From: Balnearium lithotrophicum | GTDB lineage: Bacteria; Aquificota; Aquificia; Desulfurobacteriales; Desulfurobacteriaceae | Reading direction: 5' to 3' | Length of the DNA stretch: 62,027 bases | Assembly: GCF_900182585.1 (NCBI RefSeq) | Contig: NZ_FXTM01000009.1 | Span: 1-62,027 of the forward strand | Shown: positions 24,596-34,349 of the stretch, in pieces | How positions within the stretch are numbered: position 1 is the stretch's first letter | Layout: every line of letters begins with the position of its first letter | Translations under genes and position numbers: made by a program | The notes under the pieces: model-generated | Databases searched by the model: none | What the model saw: the letters and a program-made list of their open reading frames with translations, nothing else | What the model was told of the DNA's origin: nothing

Positions 24596-25093
24596 TTAAA
24601 TCTCTCCTGAAAGTTCTTCTAAAAATTTTTTAACCTCTTCCTGCTGGGTCGGGTCAATAACTTTAATTGGAACTCCTAAGAGGGAAAATGTCTCCTTTTT
24701 AGAGGATGTAAGCTTCTCAGGGTATGTTACCAAAAGCCTTTTAAAGGCAATTTTAAAGGATTCAAACTGGCTAAAAAAGTCAATATATAGAGATGCATCC
24801 CTAAGCGTTGCTGTTGATGGTACTAAGAAGAGAATACCGTCAAATTTGCTCCCGACTGTTTCCCAAATAAAATCAAACTTTTCTTGCCCAGGAAGACCGA
24901 TAAAAACTATTTCTTTTCCCTTTATCTTAACACTGTTTATTTCGACTCCAACGGTAGTTGTCGTGGGGAGCGCCTCTAACGATTCTATGTCTATTTCATT
25001 TTCCTCTGTCCCAACAAATTCTTCAGGATTCACGTTTTTTATAAACGATGTTTTCCCTGCATTGTAAGGACCACAGACAATAACCTTTTTCAC
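24596..25093 (-). CDS. Small GTPase, COG2229/CvnD-like
   Basis: 165 residues. G1 GPYNAGKTS (8-16), G2 threonines TTTTVG (44-49), and G3 GLPGQEKFDFIWE (66-78), the form seen in the MglA-related GTPases that pair with roadblock proteins. The NKxD G4 motif is not clear (VTYPEK at about 122-127), so nucleotide specificity is uncertain. Eight bases downstream of the radical SAM gene, and probably the end of a long minus-strand transcript starting at carB. Confidence 0.85.
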   Translation of the reverse strand: MKKVIVCGPYNAGKTSFIKNVNPEEFVGTEENEIDIESLEALPTTTTVGVEINSVKIKGKEIVFIGLPGQEKFDFIWETVGSKFDGILFLVPSTATLRDASLYIDFFSQFESFKIAFKRLLVTYPEKLTSSKKETFSLLGVPIKVIDPTQQEEVKKFLEELSGEI

Positions 25094-25101
25094 AACACCC
25101 C

Positions 25102-25956
25102 CTAAACAGCAAGTCTAAGTTTTAGTTTCTTCGCATAATTATAAACAACACTGTATTCTTCTTCTGTTATTCTTCTACATATCTCAGGAAAATCGCACGC
25201 TCTGTAGTAGGGGTAGTACTGGTCCATAATGTTGACGTAAGTTTCCCTTCCTAAGTTATCGGCAATCCAGTTCAAAATCTCTAAACTGTCATTAGTCCAG
25301 TTTGGCATTACAAGGTGCCTTATCATTACTCCTTTCTCTGCTATTCCATACTCGTTTACTTTAAGGTGACCCACTTGATTAAACATTTCGATTACCGCTT
25401 CCCTTACAACGTCTGGATAGTCAGGGACTACTAAGTACTTTTTTGAAAACTCATAGCTGAAGGTTTTAATATCGGGCATGTAGATATCAACCAATCCTCT
25501 AATTTCCCTAAGGACTTCAACGCTTTCGTAACCTCCACAGTTGTAGACTATTGGAACATTTAGTCCCTTTGTCTTTGCTATTTCAACAGCTTCAAAGATT
25601 TGAGTCACCTGATGAGTAGGGGTTACAAGGTTAATATTGTGGCATCCCCTTTTTTGAAGGTAGAGCATTATCTCTGAGAGCTCTTCAACAGTAATGTAAT
25701 CTCCCTCCATAAGGTGAGAAATCTGGTAGTTCTGACAGAATACACACCCTAAGTTACACCCCGTAAAGAATATCGTTCCAGAACCTCCCCAACCAACCAG
25801 TACAGGCTCCTCTCCAAAGTGAGGGCCAAAGGAGGAGACCATGGGTTTATCCGTCACCCGGCAGTAACCAACATCGCCCTTACTTCTCTCTGCCAAACAG
25901 TTTCTTGGACACAACCTGCAGGGAGATATAAACTCCTTCAACCTCTCAACTGCCAC
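25102..25956 (-). CDS. Radical SAM protein, PflA-like (COG1313)
   Basis: About 284 residues. An N-terminal CRLCPRNC and CR cluster-binding region is followed by the radical SAM loop CNLGCVFCQNYQIS, then a barrel with VTPTHQVTQIFEA, YNCGGYES and DIYMPDIKTFS. These proteins resemble pyruvate formate-lyase activating enzymes; the target glycyl radical enzyme or other substrate is unknown. The start is placed at GTG 25956, right after the truD-like stop with GGAG ahead; the open frame extends 58 codons further into truD but without support. Confidence 0.88.
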   Translation of the reverse strand: MAVERLKEFISPCRLCPRNCLAERSKGDVGYCRVTDKPMVSSFGPHFGEEPVLVGWGGSGTIFFTGCNLGCVFCQNYQISHLMEGDYITVEELSEIMLYLQKRGCHNINLVTPTHQVTQIFEAVEIAKTKGLNVPIVYNCGGYESVEVLREIRGLVDIYMPDIKTFSYEFSKKYLVVPDYPDVVREAVIEMFNQVGHLKVNEYGIAEKGVMIRHLVMPNWTNDSLEILNWIADNLGRETYVNIMDQYYPYYRACDFPEICRRITEEEYSVVYNYAKKLKLRLAV

Positions 25957-25958
25957 AT

Positions 25959-26837
25959 TTACTCCACAATGGCGTGTTTTAAAAGCATCGTTGCAAAGGC
26001 TCCCTTTGGAAGGAAGAAGAATAGATAGTTCCCTATCCTCTTGGTTTCCCTTGGGATAACATACGTCATTCTGTAGTCTCCCTTTATTCCAAGCTTCTTT
26101 AGGAGCTCCAAGATTTCCTCCAATTTCCACCCTTCCCTTTCCAAAACTCTCCTGTAGTAAATTTCTGAGTTAAGGAGCTTCTTTTTATAACCTAAAATCG
26201 TCCAGAACTTTGGAAGTTTCTCCACTTTCAACTCGTCTGGTATAAAGAATTTCTCTCCGCTTTCCCTTACGTAGTAACCAGAAAATTTCTCCTTTAAAAA
26301 CTCCTCTAAGGATTTGTTCCAAAGATAAGATAAGTAGGAATCTATTAGGAAATTTTGAGACCATGATAACCTTTTCTTAGGTTTTTCAATTAATTTTTCT
26401 AAAATTTCCTTCCCTCTCTCCCAATTCTTAGAAGTTCTCTGGATATCGTAGTAGTTTATAAAGGCCGAGATTTCCTTAATTTTGAGATTTTTCACGTTAA
26501 TGGCAAACTTGTTTCCCTTTAACTGACCAATTTTTACCTTCTTTTTCACTCTACCTAAAAACTTTAATTTAAACCAAGAGGTTTCATCTAAATGCTCCTC
26601 GTAGTAGTCACCCAAAAATTTTTCGGCTGAAACCTTTTGAAAAGTCAGAGCAAACCTATCCTTCATTCCGGCATAAGACAAATTAAATTTCTTGCATACC
26701 TCCCTTGTTGTAAGGTTTCTCTTTGCCAAAAGATAAAGGAAAAAATTTCCAGAACTTTCCATTTCAAATTCTGAAACTTCCCTTACTATAAAGTCCTCCG
26801 GCTTTTCCCTTTTCCAGGTGAACTCAACCTCTTTCAA
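25959..26837 (-). CDS. Divergent TruD-family tRNA pseudouridine synthase (paralog 1)
   Basis: 292 residues. TruD motifs present: FIVREV, AGMKDRFALTFQ with the catalytic Asp (about residue 59), GNKFAINVKN, and the C-terminal LPKGAFATMLL. The usual NYFGxQRFG motif is replaced by NYYDIQRTSKNWERG, and the insertion domain is short, so RNA specificity may differ from the second TruD at 34339-35505. Its start overlaps folC by 14 bases. Truncation is not indicated, since both ends are in place. Confidence 0.82.
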   Translation of the reverse strand: MKEVEFTWKREKPEDFIVREVSEFEMESSGNFFLYLLAKRNLTTREVCKKFNLSYAGMKDRFALTFQKVSAEKFLGDYYEEHLDETSWFKLKFLGRVKKKVKIGQLKGNKFAINVKNLKIKEISAFINYYDIQRTSKNWERGKEILEKLIEKPKKRLSWSQNFLIDSYLSYLWNKSLEEFLKEKFSGYYVRESGEKFFIPDELKVEKLPKFWTILGYKKKLLNSEIYYRRVLEREGWKLEEILELLKKLGIKGDYRMTYVIPRETKRIGNYLFFFLPKGAFATMLLKHAIVE

Positions 26838-28041
26838 TAAGGCCTCCTAAGTAGAAGGAACCTGTTATCACAGACGGCTTCTTTATCTCTTTTATCCTTA
26901 TTTTTCCCTTTACTATCCTTGGCCTCAGGCCTTTCCCTTCTGCAATTCTGACCAGTTCATCAATCGCCATTCCCCTCTCGTTTTCAATCTCAAGGAGGTG
27001 GAGCTCCCCCTTAGAAACTCTCAGGTAATCTCCAATAATGGAGAGGTTCTTCTCCTGTTCCTTATCCCTTAGTCCTGAGTAGTAAACATCACCGAAAATT
27101 TTCAGCTCAATCAGGTTTTTTACGAGTTTTGAGAGAGCTCCCTCATTGTGAGCAACATCAAATACAACCGGAGGATTAAAGTTCAAAACCTCAAATCTCC
27201 CGGGAAGCTTAACTCTAAACTCTTTAGGTATGAGGAAGTGCCTATTAAAAAACTTTTCTACAAAAATTTGCGAAGTCCTGATTGCTACGGATGCATTTAT
27301 CGATTGGAATTCTCCAATCAGTGAGGTTTTTACAGGTAACGTTCCCATGTAGAAAAAGGAAGTTCCGTCAAGGTTAACTGAAACTTCATCTGCCCAAAAA
27401 TCCCTACCGTAAATGTAGAGCTCCCCCTTAAATTTCCTTCTAACAACTTCCAAAACGTCTCTATTATCCGTTCCAACAACTCCAAACTCAGCACCTCTGA
27501 AAATCTCTGATTTCTCTTCAGATATTTCCCTTACCGTTGAACCTAAGTAGTTTGTATGGTCTAAAGAAACGTTTGTTAAAACGGCTACCTGGTGCTTCAG
27601 GACGTTCGTTGCATCTAACCTCCCTCCAAGTCCAACCTCAAAAACAGCTGCATCTACCCTTTTTTTTTCAAATATCTTAAGGGCAAGCAGAAGGGAGGAT
27701 TCAAAGTAGGTCAACTGGAATCTCTCCACTACGGGTTTAATCTCTAAAAATACCCCGTTTAACTCCTCATCTGAGACTTCTTTCAAGTTTATCTTTATTC
27801 TCTCGTTAAAACGGAGAAGGTGAGGGGAGGAGAAGAGACCAACCTTAAGACCGTTTCTAACGAGCGCTTCTACTATCAGGTGAGAGGTTGAACCCTTACC
27901 GTTTGTTCCCCCTACAATGATACTCGGATACTCCTTTCTCCCTGATAATTCAACTGCCCCTTTTATTCTGTCAAGTCCGGGTCTCCAGACAAATTCCTTA
28001 CCTTCAAAGAATCTCTCAAACAGAGTCAATCTGAACTCCAA
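26824..28041 (-). CDS. folC: Folylpolyglutamate / dihydrofolate synthase
   Basis: Adds glutamate to folates in one-carbon metabolism. Mur-ligase-like: VGGTNGKGSTSHL (P-loop, about 42-54), the SSPHL and EVGLGGRLDATN motifs, and SLDHTNYLGST. The C-terminal half has FDVAHNEGAL. Length 405 is normal for a bacterial FolC. It is part of the carB-to-GTPase run on the minus strand. Confidence 0.95.
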   Translation of the reverse strand: MEFRLTLFERFFEGKEFVWRPGLDRIKGAVELSGRKEYPSIIVGGTNGKGSTSHLIVEALVRNGLKVGLFSSPHLLRFNERIKINLKEVSDEELNGVFLEIKPVVERFQLTYFESSLLLALKIFEKKRVDAAVFEVGLGGRLDATNVLKHQVAVLTNVSLDHTNYLGSTVREISEEKSEIFRGAEFGVVGTDNRDVLEVVRRKFKGELYIYGRDFWADEVSVNLDGTSFFYMGTLPVKTSLIGEFQSINASVAIRTSQIFVEKFFNRHFLIPKEFRVKLPGRFEVLNFNPPVVFDVAHNEGALSKLVKNLIELKIFGDVYYSGLRDKEQEKNLSIIGDYLRVSKGELHLLEIENERGMAIDELVRIAEGKGLRPRIVKGKIRIKEIKKPSVITGSFYLGGLIERG

Positions 28042-28061
28042 AAGGGAGGAAAAAACCTCCC

Positions 28062-28610
28062 TTAGTTGTCCTCCTTCTTGTTGGACGTTCTATCGGTTAT
28101 CAGCTTCTTTAGTTTTGATGAGATGTCCTCCTCCTTCTCCTGAGACTTTTCCTCTGTTAGCTCCCCCTCTTTTATCAAGCCCTTCGACTTGAGAAACTCA
28201 AAAACTTCCTTTCCAAAGGAGACCGGCCTTCCCTGAGGGTCTATAAAGATGTGCTGAGTAAATCCAACAGCTAAAACAACGTCCTCCCTGAGAACTCTGT
28301 AGTCAAACCTTATTCCCCTCGTTCCAATGTTCGTTATTGCCGTTTCAAGGGTTATAAGGTCGTCGTAAACAACGGGAGCAACGTACCTACAGGCAGCCTC
28401 AACAACGGGCATTAAAATTTGCCTCTGTTGAAGCACCTGTCTGTACTCCATTCCTAAAGCCCTAAAGAGCTCCGTTCTTCCCCTCTCAAAGAGCTCAAAA
28501 AACCTTGAGTAGTACATAACTCCGTAGGCATCAACCTCCGCCATAGATACTCTGTACTGCATACTCCCCACTATAACCTGTGGTTGTTGATTTTCCTTCT
28601 TTTCTTCCAT
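28062..28610 (-). CDS. Acyl-CoA thioesterase, YbgC-like hotdog fold
   Basis: Hotdog-fold thioesterase of 182 residues. The motif VDAYGVMYYSRFFELFERGRTELF is in the YbgC/4HBT position (here: VDAYGVMYY and FERGRTELF, about 26-48), with Asp and Tyr near the active site. The substrate is not readable; YbgC relatives act on acyl-CoAs in envelope metabolism. A charged 40-residue C-terminal tail is unusual for the family. Start ATG 28610 shares one base with the carB stop. Confidence 0.88.
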   Translation of the reverse strand: MEEKKENQQPQVIVGSMQYRVSMAEVDAYGVMYYSRFFELFERGRTELFRALGMEYRQVLQQRQILMPVVEAACRYVAPVVYDDLITLETAITNIGTRGIRFDYRVLREDVVLAVGFTQHIFIDPQGRPVSFGKEVFEFLKSKGLIKEGELTEEKSQEKEEDISSKLKKLITDRTSNKKEDN

Positions 28611-31600
28611 TAGTCTCCTCCGTAGTACTCCTGAATAGGTTTAACGTCCAAGCTGGCCTTCCTCATTGCCTCAATTGCCATAACAGCTGCCTGAGCCCCT
28701 CTAACCGTTGTGTAGTAGGGAATCTTGTAGTTTACTGCAAGTCTCCTTATACTGTAGGCATCCCTCTTGGACTTTGTTCCTGTTGGTGTGTTTATTATCA
28801 GGCATATTTCGTTGTTCTTTATCAGGTCTCCGATATTTGGCCTTCTTCCCTCCTGAATCTTATACACAAGCTCAACGGGAATGCCCTTTTCCTTTAAGAA
28901 ATTGTAGGTTCCTTCAGTTGAGACAATTTTGAATCCCATATCCGAAAGCTTTTTGGCTATTCCAAAAATTTTGGGTTTGTCCTTATCCTTGACACTTATA
29001 AAGACCTTTCCGCAGGAAGGTTCTAAGGGAAGTCTCGAACCTGATGCGAGCTGAGCCTTGTAGAAGGCAATTCCTAAGTTCCTGTCTATTCCCATAACCT
29101 CACCGGTTGATTTCATCTCAGGTCCCAAAACGGGGTCAACTTCGGGGAACCTGTCAAAAGGAAATACTGCCTCCTTTACCGAGTAGTAGGAGGGTTCAAC
29201 TTCCCTGATTCCTAAATCCTTCAGTTTTTTACCCATTGATACCTTTGTTGCAATTTTCGCAAGAGGAATTCCGGTTGCCTTACTAACAAATGGAACGGTT
29301 CTTGAAGCTCTCGGGTTAACTTCAATGATGTATATCTCGTTGTCCTTAACGGCAAACTGAATGTTTATGAGCCCCTTAACCTTTAGTTCAAGAGCTATCT
29401 TCCTTGTAATCTCCTTAATCCTTTCAACTATTTCCCTCGAAACTGAAAACGTCGGGAGAACACAGGCACTATCCCCTGAATGGATACCCGCCTCCTCTAT
29501 GTGCTCCATTACTCCACCGATAATAACGCTCTCTCCATCTGCAACGGCATCAACGTCAAACTCAACTGCATCCTCCAAAAACTTATCGATTAGGACCGGC
29601 TTTTCCTCGGAAACTTCGACTGCTTCTGCCATGTACTGGCGGAGCTCCGTCATGTTGTAAACGATTCTCATAGCCCTTCCACCCAAAACGTAGGAAGGCC
29701 TCATAAGAACCGGAAAGCCTATTTCCTCAGCAATTTTTTCAGCCTCCTCTAAGGAGCGGGCAATCCCTGAGGGGGGCTGCTTCAGGTCGAGTCTGTTGAG
29801 GAGCTCCCTGAACCTCTCCCTATCCTCAGCTATATCTATGCTCTCTGAGGAGGTTCCTAAAATCCTTACTCCAGCTCTTTCAAGAGGAACGGACAGCTTT
29901 AATGGAGTCTGCCCTCCAAACTGAACCATCACACCCAAAGGCTTTTCCCTTTCAACTATGTTCATCGCATCCTCGAATGTTAGAGGCTCAAAGAAGAGTT
30001 TGTCCGAGGTATCGTAGTCCGTTGATACCGTTTCCGGGTTGCAGTTAACCATGTGAGCTTCGTATCCGAGCTCCCTCAGTGCCCAAACCGCATGAACACA
30101 GCAGTAGTCAAACTCTATTCCCTGTCCTATTCTGTTTGGTCCTGAACCAAAGACCGTTACCTTCTTTTTTTCACTCGGATTTGCCTCACACTCCCTTCCA
30201 TCGTAGGAGGAGAAGTAGTACGGAGTATAGGCTTCAAATTCTCCTGCACAGGTATCAACAGTCTTATAAACAACGGGAGAAATTTTCTTTCTCCTCTCCC
30301 TAACTCTCTCTTCGGAAGTTTTAAGAAGGGTTGCAATCTCCCTATCTGAGAATCCCCATTTTTTAGCCCAGAAGAGAACATCATCCGGAATGTTCTCTAT
30401 CGAGTACTTTTTGACCTCTTTTTCAAGTTCAACCAACTGCTTTATGTTGTTCAGAAACCACCTGTCAATCCTTGAAAGCTCGTAAATTCTGTCTAAATCC
30501 CAATTCCTTCTAAAGGCCTCTGCTATGTACCAAACCCTGTCTGGAGTCGGAACTGCTATTTTTGTCTCAAGTTCCTCCTCCGTTACACTTTCAACACCCT
30601 TTAAGGTTAGTCCGTACCTACCGGTCTCCAGTGAGCGAATTGCCTTGTTGAGGGCTTCCTTGAAAGTTCTTCCTATCGCCATAACCTCGCCAACTGACTT
30701 CATCCTCGTAGTTAAAACCGGGTCGGCCTCCGGAAACTTTTCAAAAGCCCACCTTGGAAACTTGACAACGCAGTAGTCGATAGACGGTTCAAAAGAGGCT
30801 GGAGTTTTTTTCGTTATGTCGTTAGGGAGCTCGTCCAACGTATAGCCCACTGCCAACTTTGCTGCAATCTTAGCAATCGGAAATCCCGTTGCCTTTGAAG
30901 CCAAAGCAGATGAGCGGGAAACCCTTGGATTCATCTCTATAACGATAACCCTTCCATTTTCAGGATTAACTGCAAACTGAACGTTTGAACCACCCGTTTC
31001 TACGCCGATTTCCCTTATTATTGAAATTGCAGCATCCCTTAAAATCTGGTACTCCTTGTCCGTTAAAGTCTGTGCGGGAGCTACAGTTATAGAATCTCCA
31101 GTGTGAACCCCCATAGGGTCAAAATTCTCAATGGAACAGATTATTACAACGTTGTCGTTTAGGTCTCTCATTACCTCAAGTTCGTACTCCTTCCAACCGA
31201 TAACACTCTCCTCTATTAAGACCTCACTAATAGGGGATGCATCAAGGCCTTTTCTAACAATCTCCTTGAATTCCTCCCTGTTGTAGGCAACTCCTCCACC
31301 CTCTCCCCCTAACGTAAATGCTGGCCTTATTATTGCAGGAAGGCCAACGTAGTCAAGAACCTCCATTGCCTCCTCTAAGGAGTGTGCCAGACCACTCCTT
31401 GGAACTTCAAGGCCTATCCTTAACATAGCCTCCTTAAAGAGCTCCCTGTCCTCTGCCTTTTTTATTGCCTCTACATTTGCACCTATGAGTTCAACACCGT
31501 ACTTTTCTAAGATTCCGGTTTCGTGGAGCTCCACGGCCAGGTTGAGTGCCGTCTGCCCCCCTACCGTCGGTAAAAGGGCATCAGGCCTCTCTTTCTTTAT

Positions 31601-31831
31601 TATCTTTTCAAGAACTTCCGTTGTTAATGGCTCAATGTAGGTTCTGTCTGCGATGTCAGGGTCTGTCATTATGGTGGCAGGGTTTGAGTTTACAAGAACG
31701 ACCTCGTAACCTTCCTCTTTAAGGGCTTTACAGGCCTGAGTTCCTGAGTAGTCAAACTCTGCTGCTTGACCAATCTTTATTGGTCCAGAACCGATTATCA
31801 GGATTTTTTTCAAGTCCTCTCTCTTTGGCAA
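28610..31831 (-). CDS. carB: Carbamoyl-phosphate synthase large subunit
   Basis: Makes carbamoyl phosphate for pyrimidines and arginine with CarA, which is not in the window. 1073 residues with two homologous ATP-grasp halves (1-540 and 541-930). Each begins with a GSGPIKIGQ or GSGPNRIGQ loop and contains a glycine-rich ATP-binding stretch. A C-terminal MGS-like regulatory domain (about 935-1073) has the [14 protein letters not shown] segment. Start TTG 31831 after GGAGG. No frame problems seen. Confidence 0.97.
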   Translation of the reverse strand: MPKREDLKKILIIGSGPIKIGQAAEFDYSGTQACKALKEEGYEVVLVNSNPATIMTDPDIADRTYIEPLTTEVLEKIIKKERPDALLPTVGGQTALNLAVELHETGILEKYGVELIGANVEAIKKAEDRELFKEAMLRIGLEVPRSGLAHSLEEAMEVLDYVGLPAIIRPAFTLGGEGGGVAYNREEFKEIVRKGLDASPISEVLIEESVIGWKEYELEVMRDLNDNVVIICSIENFDPMGVHTGDSITVAPAQTLTDKEYQILRDAAISIIREIGVETGGSNVQFAVNPENGRVIVIEMNPRVSRSSALASKATGFPIAKIAAKLAVGYTLDELPNDITKKTPASFEPSIDYCVVKFPRWAFEKFPEADPVLTTRMKSVGEVMAIGRTFKEALNKAIRSLETGRYGLTLKGVESVTEEELETKIAVPTPDRVWYIAEAFRRNWDLDRIYELSRIDRWFLNNIKQLVELEKEVKKYSIENIPDDVLFWAKKWGFSDREIATLLKTSEERVRERRKKISPVVYKTVDTCAGEFEAYTPYYFSSYDGRECEANPSEKKKVTVFGSGPNRIGQGIEFDYCCVHAVWALRELGYEAHMVNCNPETVSTDYDTSDKLFFEPLTFEDAMNIVEREKPLGVMVQFGGQTPLKLSVPLERAGVRILGTSSESIDIAEDRERFRELLNRLDLKQPPSGIARSLEEAEKIAEEIGFPVLMRPSYVLGGRAMRIVYNMTELRQYMAEAVEVSEEKPVLIDKFLEDAVEFDVDAVADGESVIIGGVMEHIEEAGIHSGDSACVLPTFSVSREIVERIKEITRKIALELKVKGLINIQFAVKDNEIYIIEVNPRASRTVPFVSKATGIPLAKIATKVSMGKKLKDLGIREVEPSYYSVKEAVFPFDRFPEVDPVLGPEMKSTGEVMGIDRNLGIAFYKAQLASGSRLPLEPSCGKVFISVKDKDKPKIFGIAKKLSDMGFKIVSTEGTYNFLKEKGIPVELVYKIQEGRRPNIGDLIKNNEICLIINTPTGTKSKRDAYSIRRLAVNYKIPYYTTVRGAQAAVMAIEAMRKASLDVKPIQEYYGGD

Positions 31832-31888
31832 GGAAGCCTCCGGGAAAATTTTGATGTAATTTTAACTGAAATTATTTAAGGAGATACC

Positions 31889-32407
31889 ATGAGAATAGCT
31901 ATAACCGGAACGCCGGGAACAGGAAAGACAACTGTATCAAGGATTCTCTCCAAAAAACTCTCCTACCCTGTTTACAGTCTAAGTGAACTTGTAAAGAGGG
32001 AGAAACTCTACTCAGAATTTGATGAAAGGAGAAATTCCTACGTAGTTGATATTGAAAAATTGAAGGGATTTTTCAAAGGCAAGGAAAATTTCATAGCTGA
32101 GGGGCTTGTTTCCCACTATATTCCAGTTGACCTAATCGTCGTTCTCAGGGCAAAACCTGAAACAATCAGGGAGAGGTTGAAGGAGAGAAACTACAGTAAG
32201 GAGAAGGTGGAGGAAAACGTTGAGGCTGAAAGAATAGGATTTATAGCAACCGAGGTTTTTGAAGGTTCAGGAAAAGCCCGCGTGGTTCAGATTGACACAA
32301 CAAGGAGAACTCCGGAAGAAGTGGCAGGACTCATAGGGAGAGCTCTAAAAGGGGAGGAGGTATTTGACGATGTCGACTGGCTGGAGGACGAGGAAGGAGG
32401 CAATTAA
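31889..32407 (+). CDS. AK6/Fap7-like adenylate kinase (archaeal type)
   Basis: 172-residue P-loop NMP kinase: ITGTPGTGKTTVSR (4-17), a short lid-like stretch, and IAEGLVSHYIPVDLIVVLRAKPETIRERL in part (EGLVSHY, VVLRAKP). This form is the archaeal and eukaryotic AK6/Fap7 group, tied there to ribosome assembly, and is uncommon in bacteria. Sequence alone cannot show its role; the partner rsmB gene overlaps by 38 bases, so a link to rRNA maturation is tempting but inferred. Acidic C-terminus (DDVDWLEDEE). Confidence 0.82.
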   Translation: MRIAITGTPGTGKTTVSRILSKKLSYPVYSLSELVKREKLYSEFDERRNSYVVDIEKLKGFFKGKENFIAEGLVSHYIPVDLIVVLRAKPETIRERLKERNYSKEKVEENVEAERIGFIATEVFEGSGKARVVQIDTTRRTPEEVAGLIGRALKGEEVFDDVDWLEDEEGGN

Positions 32408-33689
32408 AGTTCTCTGTGCCTTTGAAGTTGATAAAAGGCTCAGGGAGCACTTAGAGCCTGTTCTCGTCAAATTCCCAAATCAGGACAGAGCATTCATAAA
32501 GGAAACTGTTTCGGGAACTGTCAGGTATTTAAAGCTTCTTGACTTCTCAATAGAGAGGGCAACGGAGAAAAGACTTGGGAAACAGTCATGTATAGTTAGG
32601 AATGGACTGAGATTAATAGCCTACCAGCTCTTCTTCACAGGCGTTCCTGCATATGCTGCTGTGAACGAGGTTGTTGAGGCAGTGAAGAGACTTTCGGGGA
32701 AAAAGAGTGCAGGTTTTGTCAACGCAGTTTCAAAGAAGCTCATAGGATTTGACTACAAAAGGGAAGTTGAAAGGATAGGGGACTTTTACGAGAGAATCTC
32801 TACCCTCTACTCCTTTGAAACGTGGATGGTTAAGAGGTGGCACAAATTTTACGGTGATGAGCTCATACCACTTTTAGATTCCTTAAACAGGGTTGCTCCG
32901 CTGTACGTAAGGGTTAACCTCTTAAAAATATCAGTGGAGGATTTTTTGGGCCTCTTAAAGGACAAGGGTATTGAGTCGGAGCTCCACCCCAAAATACCCC
33001 ACATGGTCAGAATCAAGGGAAGAGTTCCCGTTGAGGAGATTCCCGGATACAGGGAGGGGTTATTCTATGTTCAGGACCCAGCCTCCTACCTATCGGCACT
33101 CCTCTTGGAACCCAAACCGGGAGAGTTAGTCTTGGACGTTGGAGCTGCTCCAGGAGGGAAAACTACGGCAATAGCTTCTCTTACAGGCAACAGAGCAAAA
33201 ATTATTGCCGTTGATGTAAGTAGAAAGAGAATGGAACTTCTCCTTGAAAATTGCCGCCGATTAGGAGTTAAAAATGTTGAGACTGTCATTACAGACATTT
33301 CATCGGACAGGAATTTCATTAAAAAGTATGCCGGCAAATTTGATAGAATTTTAGTGGATGCTCCCTGCAGTGCTACCGGTGTAATAAGGCGACATCCTGA
33401 AGGGAAGTGGAACAAGAGCTTAGAATTAATTAAGCGCAATCAAAAAATTCAAAGGAAACTTTTATCCTCTTCTAAGGAACTTTTAAAGGAAGGAGGAAGG
33501 TTAGTTTACAGTGTTTGTTCCTTGGAGAGGGAAGAAGGAGAGGAAAATACAGATTTTGCACTCTCCTTAGGATTTCGCAAAGGGGAATTAATTAATTCTA
33601 GAGTCGGAATGAAAATAGGAAGAGGTGAGCTAAGGGTTTTTCCCCACAGGGATGGATTAGATGGATTTTACTATTCACTACTATCATAG
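32370..33689 (+). CDS. rsmB: 16S rRNA cytosine-C5 methyltransferase RsmB/NOP2 family
   Basis: N-terminal NusB-like RNA-binding domain (about 1-140), then a SAM methyltransferase domain. The motifs are DVGAAPGGKTTAIAS and the two catalytic cysteines in DAPCSATGVIRR and YSVCSLEREE. 440 residues, near the usual length. Start ATG 32370 sits inside the kinase gene, with GGGGAGGAGG upstream; the in-frame TTG two codons earlier is less likely. Confidence 0.93.
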   Translation: MSTGWRTRKEAIKVLCAFEVDKRLREHLEPVLVKFPNQDRAFIKETVSGTVRYLKLLDFSIERATEKRLGKQSCIVRNGLRLIAYQLFFTGVPAYAAVNEVVEAVKRLSGKKSAGFVNAVSKKLIGFDYKREVERIGDFYERISTLYSFETWMVKRWHKFYGDELIPLLDSLNRVAPLYVRVNLLKISVEDFLGLLKDKGIESELHPKIPHMVRIKGRVPVEEIPGYREGLFYVQDPASYLSALLLEPKPGELVLDVGAAPGGKTTAIASLTGNRAKIIAVDVSRKRMELLLENCRRLGVKNVETVITDISSDRNFIKKYAGKFDRILVDAPCSATGVIRRHPEGKWNKSLELIKRNQKIQRKLLSSSKELLKEGGRLVYSVCSLEREEGEENTDFALSLGFRKGELINSRVGMKIGRGELRVFPHRDGLDGFYYSLLS

Positions 33690-33698
33690 GGAGGTGTT

Positions 33699-34349
33699 AT
33701 GTCAGAAGTTGAGAATTTGGAGCTTAAAAGAGAGGTAATGCTGAAATTAATTAATGCTCTACTTGAAGGGGAGGATTTAAACAAAATAGCTGAAATCGTT
33801 AGTCTTGATCCTAATCTCTCCGTTAAACTTCTTAAATTTATAAATTCTCCCTATTTTGGTTTGAAAAAGGAAATAAAATCTATAATACAGGCTATCGCTT
33901 ATTTAGGTTATAAAAACTTAAGGGATTATATATTTCTTCTACTAACCTCTTCCATTTTAAAAAATGCCTCTAAAGAGGAAATAAAAAGAGTAATTAAATT
34001 TGCCTATCTAATGAGGGAACTGGCAAAAAGACTTATGCCAGAGTATGAAGATGAAGCATTTATGGTGGGGATTTTGGACAGCGTTTATCAAGAAATAGGT
34101 GATGAAATAAAGGAAATCTTAGAAAAGGCAGGAGTTTCGGAGTATGTAATTAACGGTGTTTTAAGGGAAGACAGCAAACTGGGAAAATTAAAAGTATTAG
34201 CTAAAAAGGTACTTAAACTCTGCGATAAGGTCACAGAAGAAAGGGGAGAAGAAGTTATTGAAGGCCTCCCAGAATTAGCAAAAAAGGATATTGTAGAAAG
34301 TTGTCTTATAGCTGAGGAAGACGCAGAATCAATTTTATCTATCCTTTAA
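33699..34349 (+). CDS. HDOD-domain protein
   Basis: 216 residues, one HDOD domain. The N-terminal LIN-L-EGEDLNKIAEIVSLDPNLSVKLLKFINSPYFGL region is typical (key pattern: DPNLSVKLLKFINSPYFG). HDOD proteins lack the HD catalytic pair and act in signalling, often with pili or flagella. No other output domain is attached. ATG 33699 has GGGAGGTG upstream; the 3' end overlaps the convergent truD by 11 bases. Confidence 0.85.
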   Translation: MSEVENLELKREVMLKLINALLEGEDLNKIAEIVSLDPNLSVKLLKFINSPYFGLKKEIKSIIQAIAYLGYKNLRDYIFLLLTSSILKNASKEEIKRVIKFAYLMRELAKRLMPEYEDEAFMVGILDSVYQEIGDEIKEILEKAGVSEYVINGVLREDSKLGKLKVLAKKVLKLCDKVTEERGEEVIEGLPELAKKDIVESCLIAEEDAESILSIL

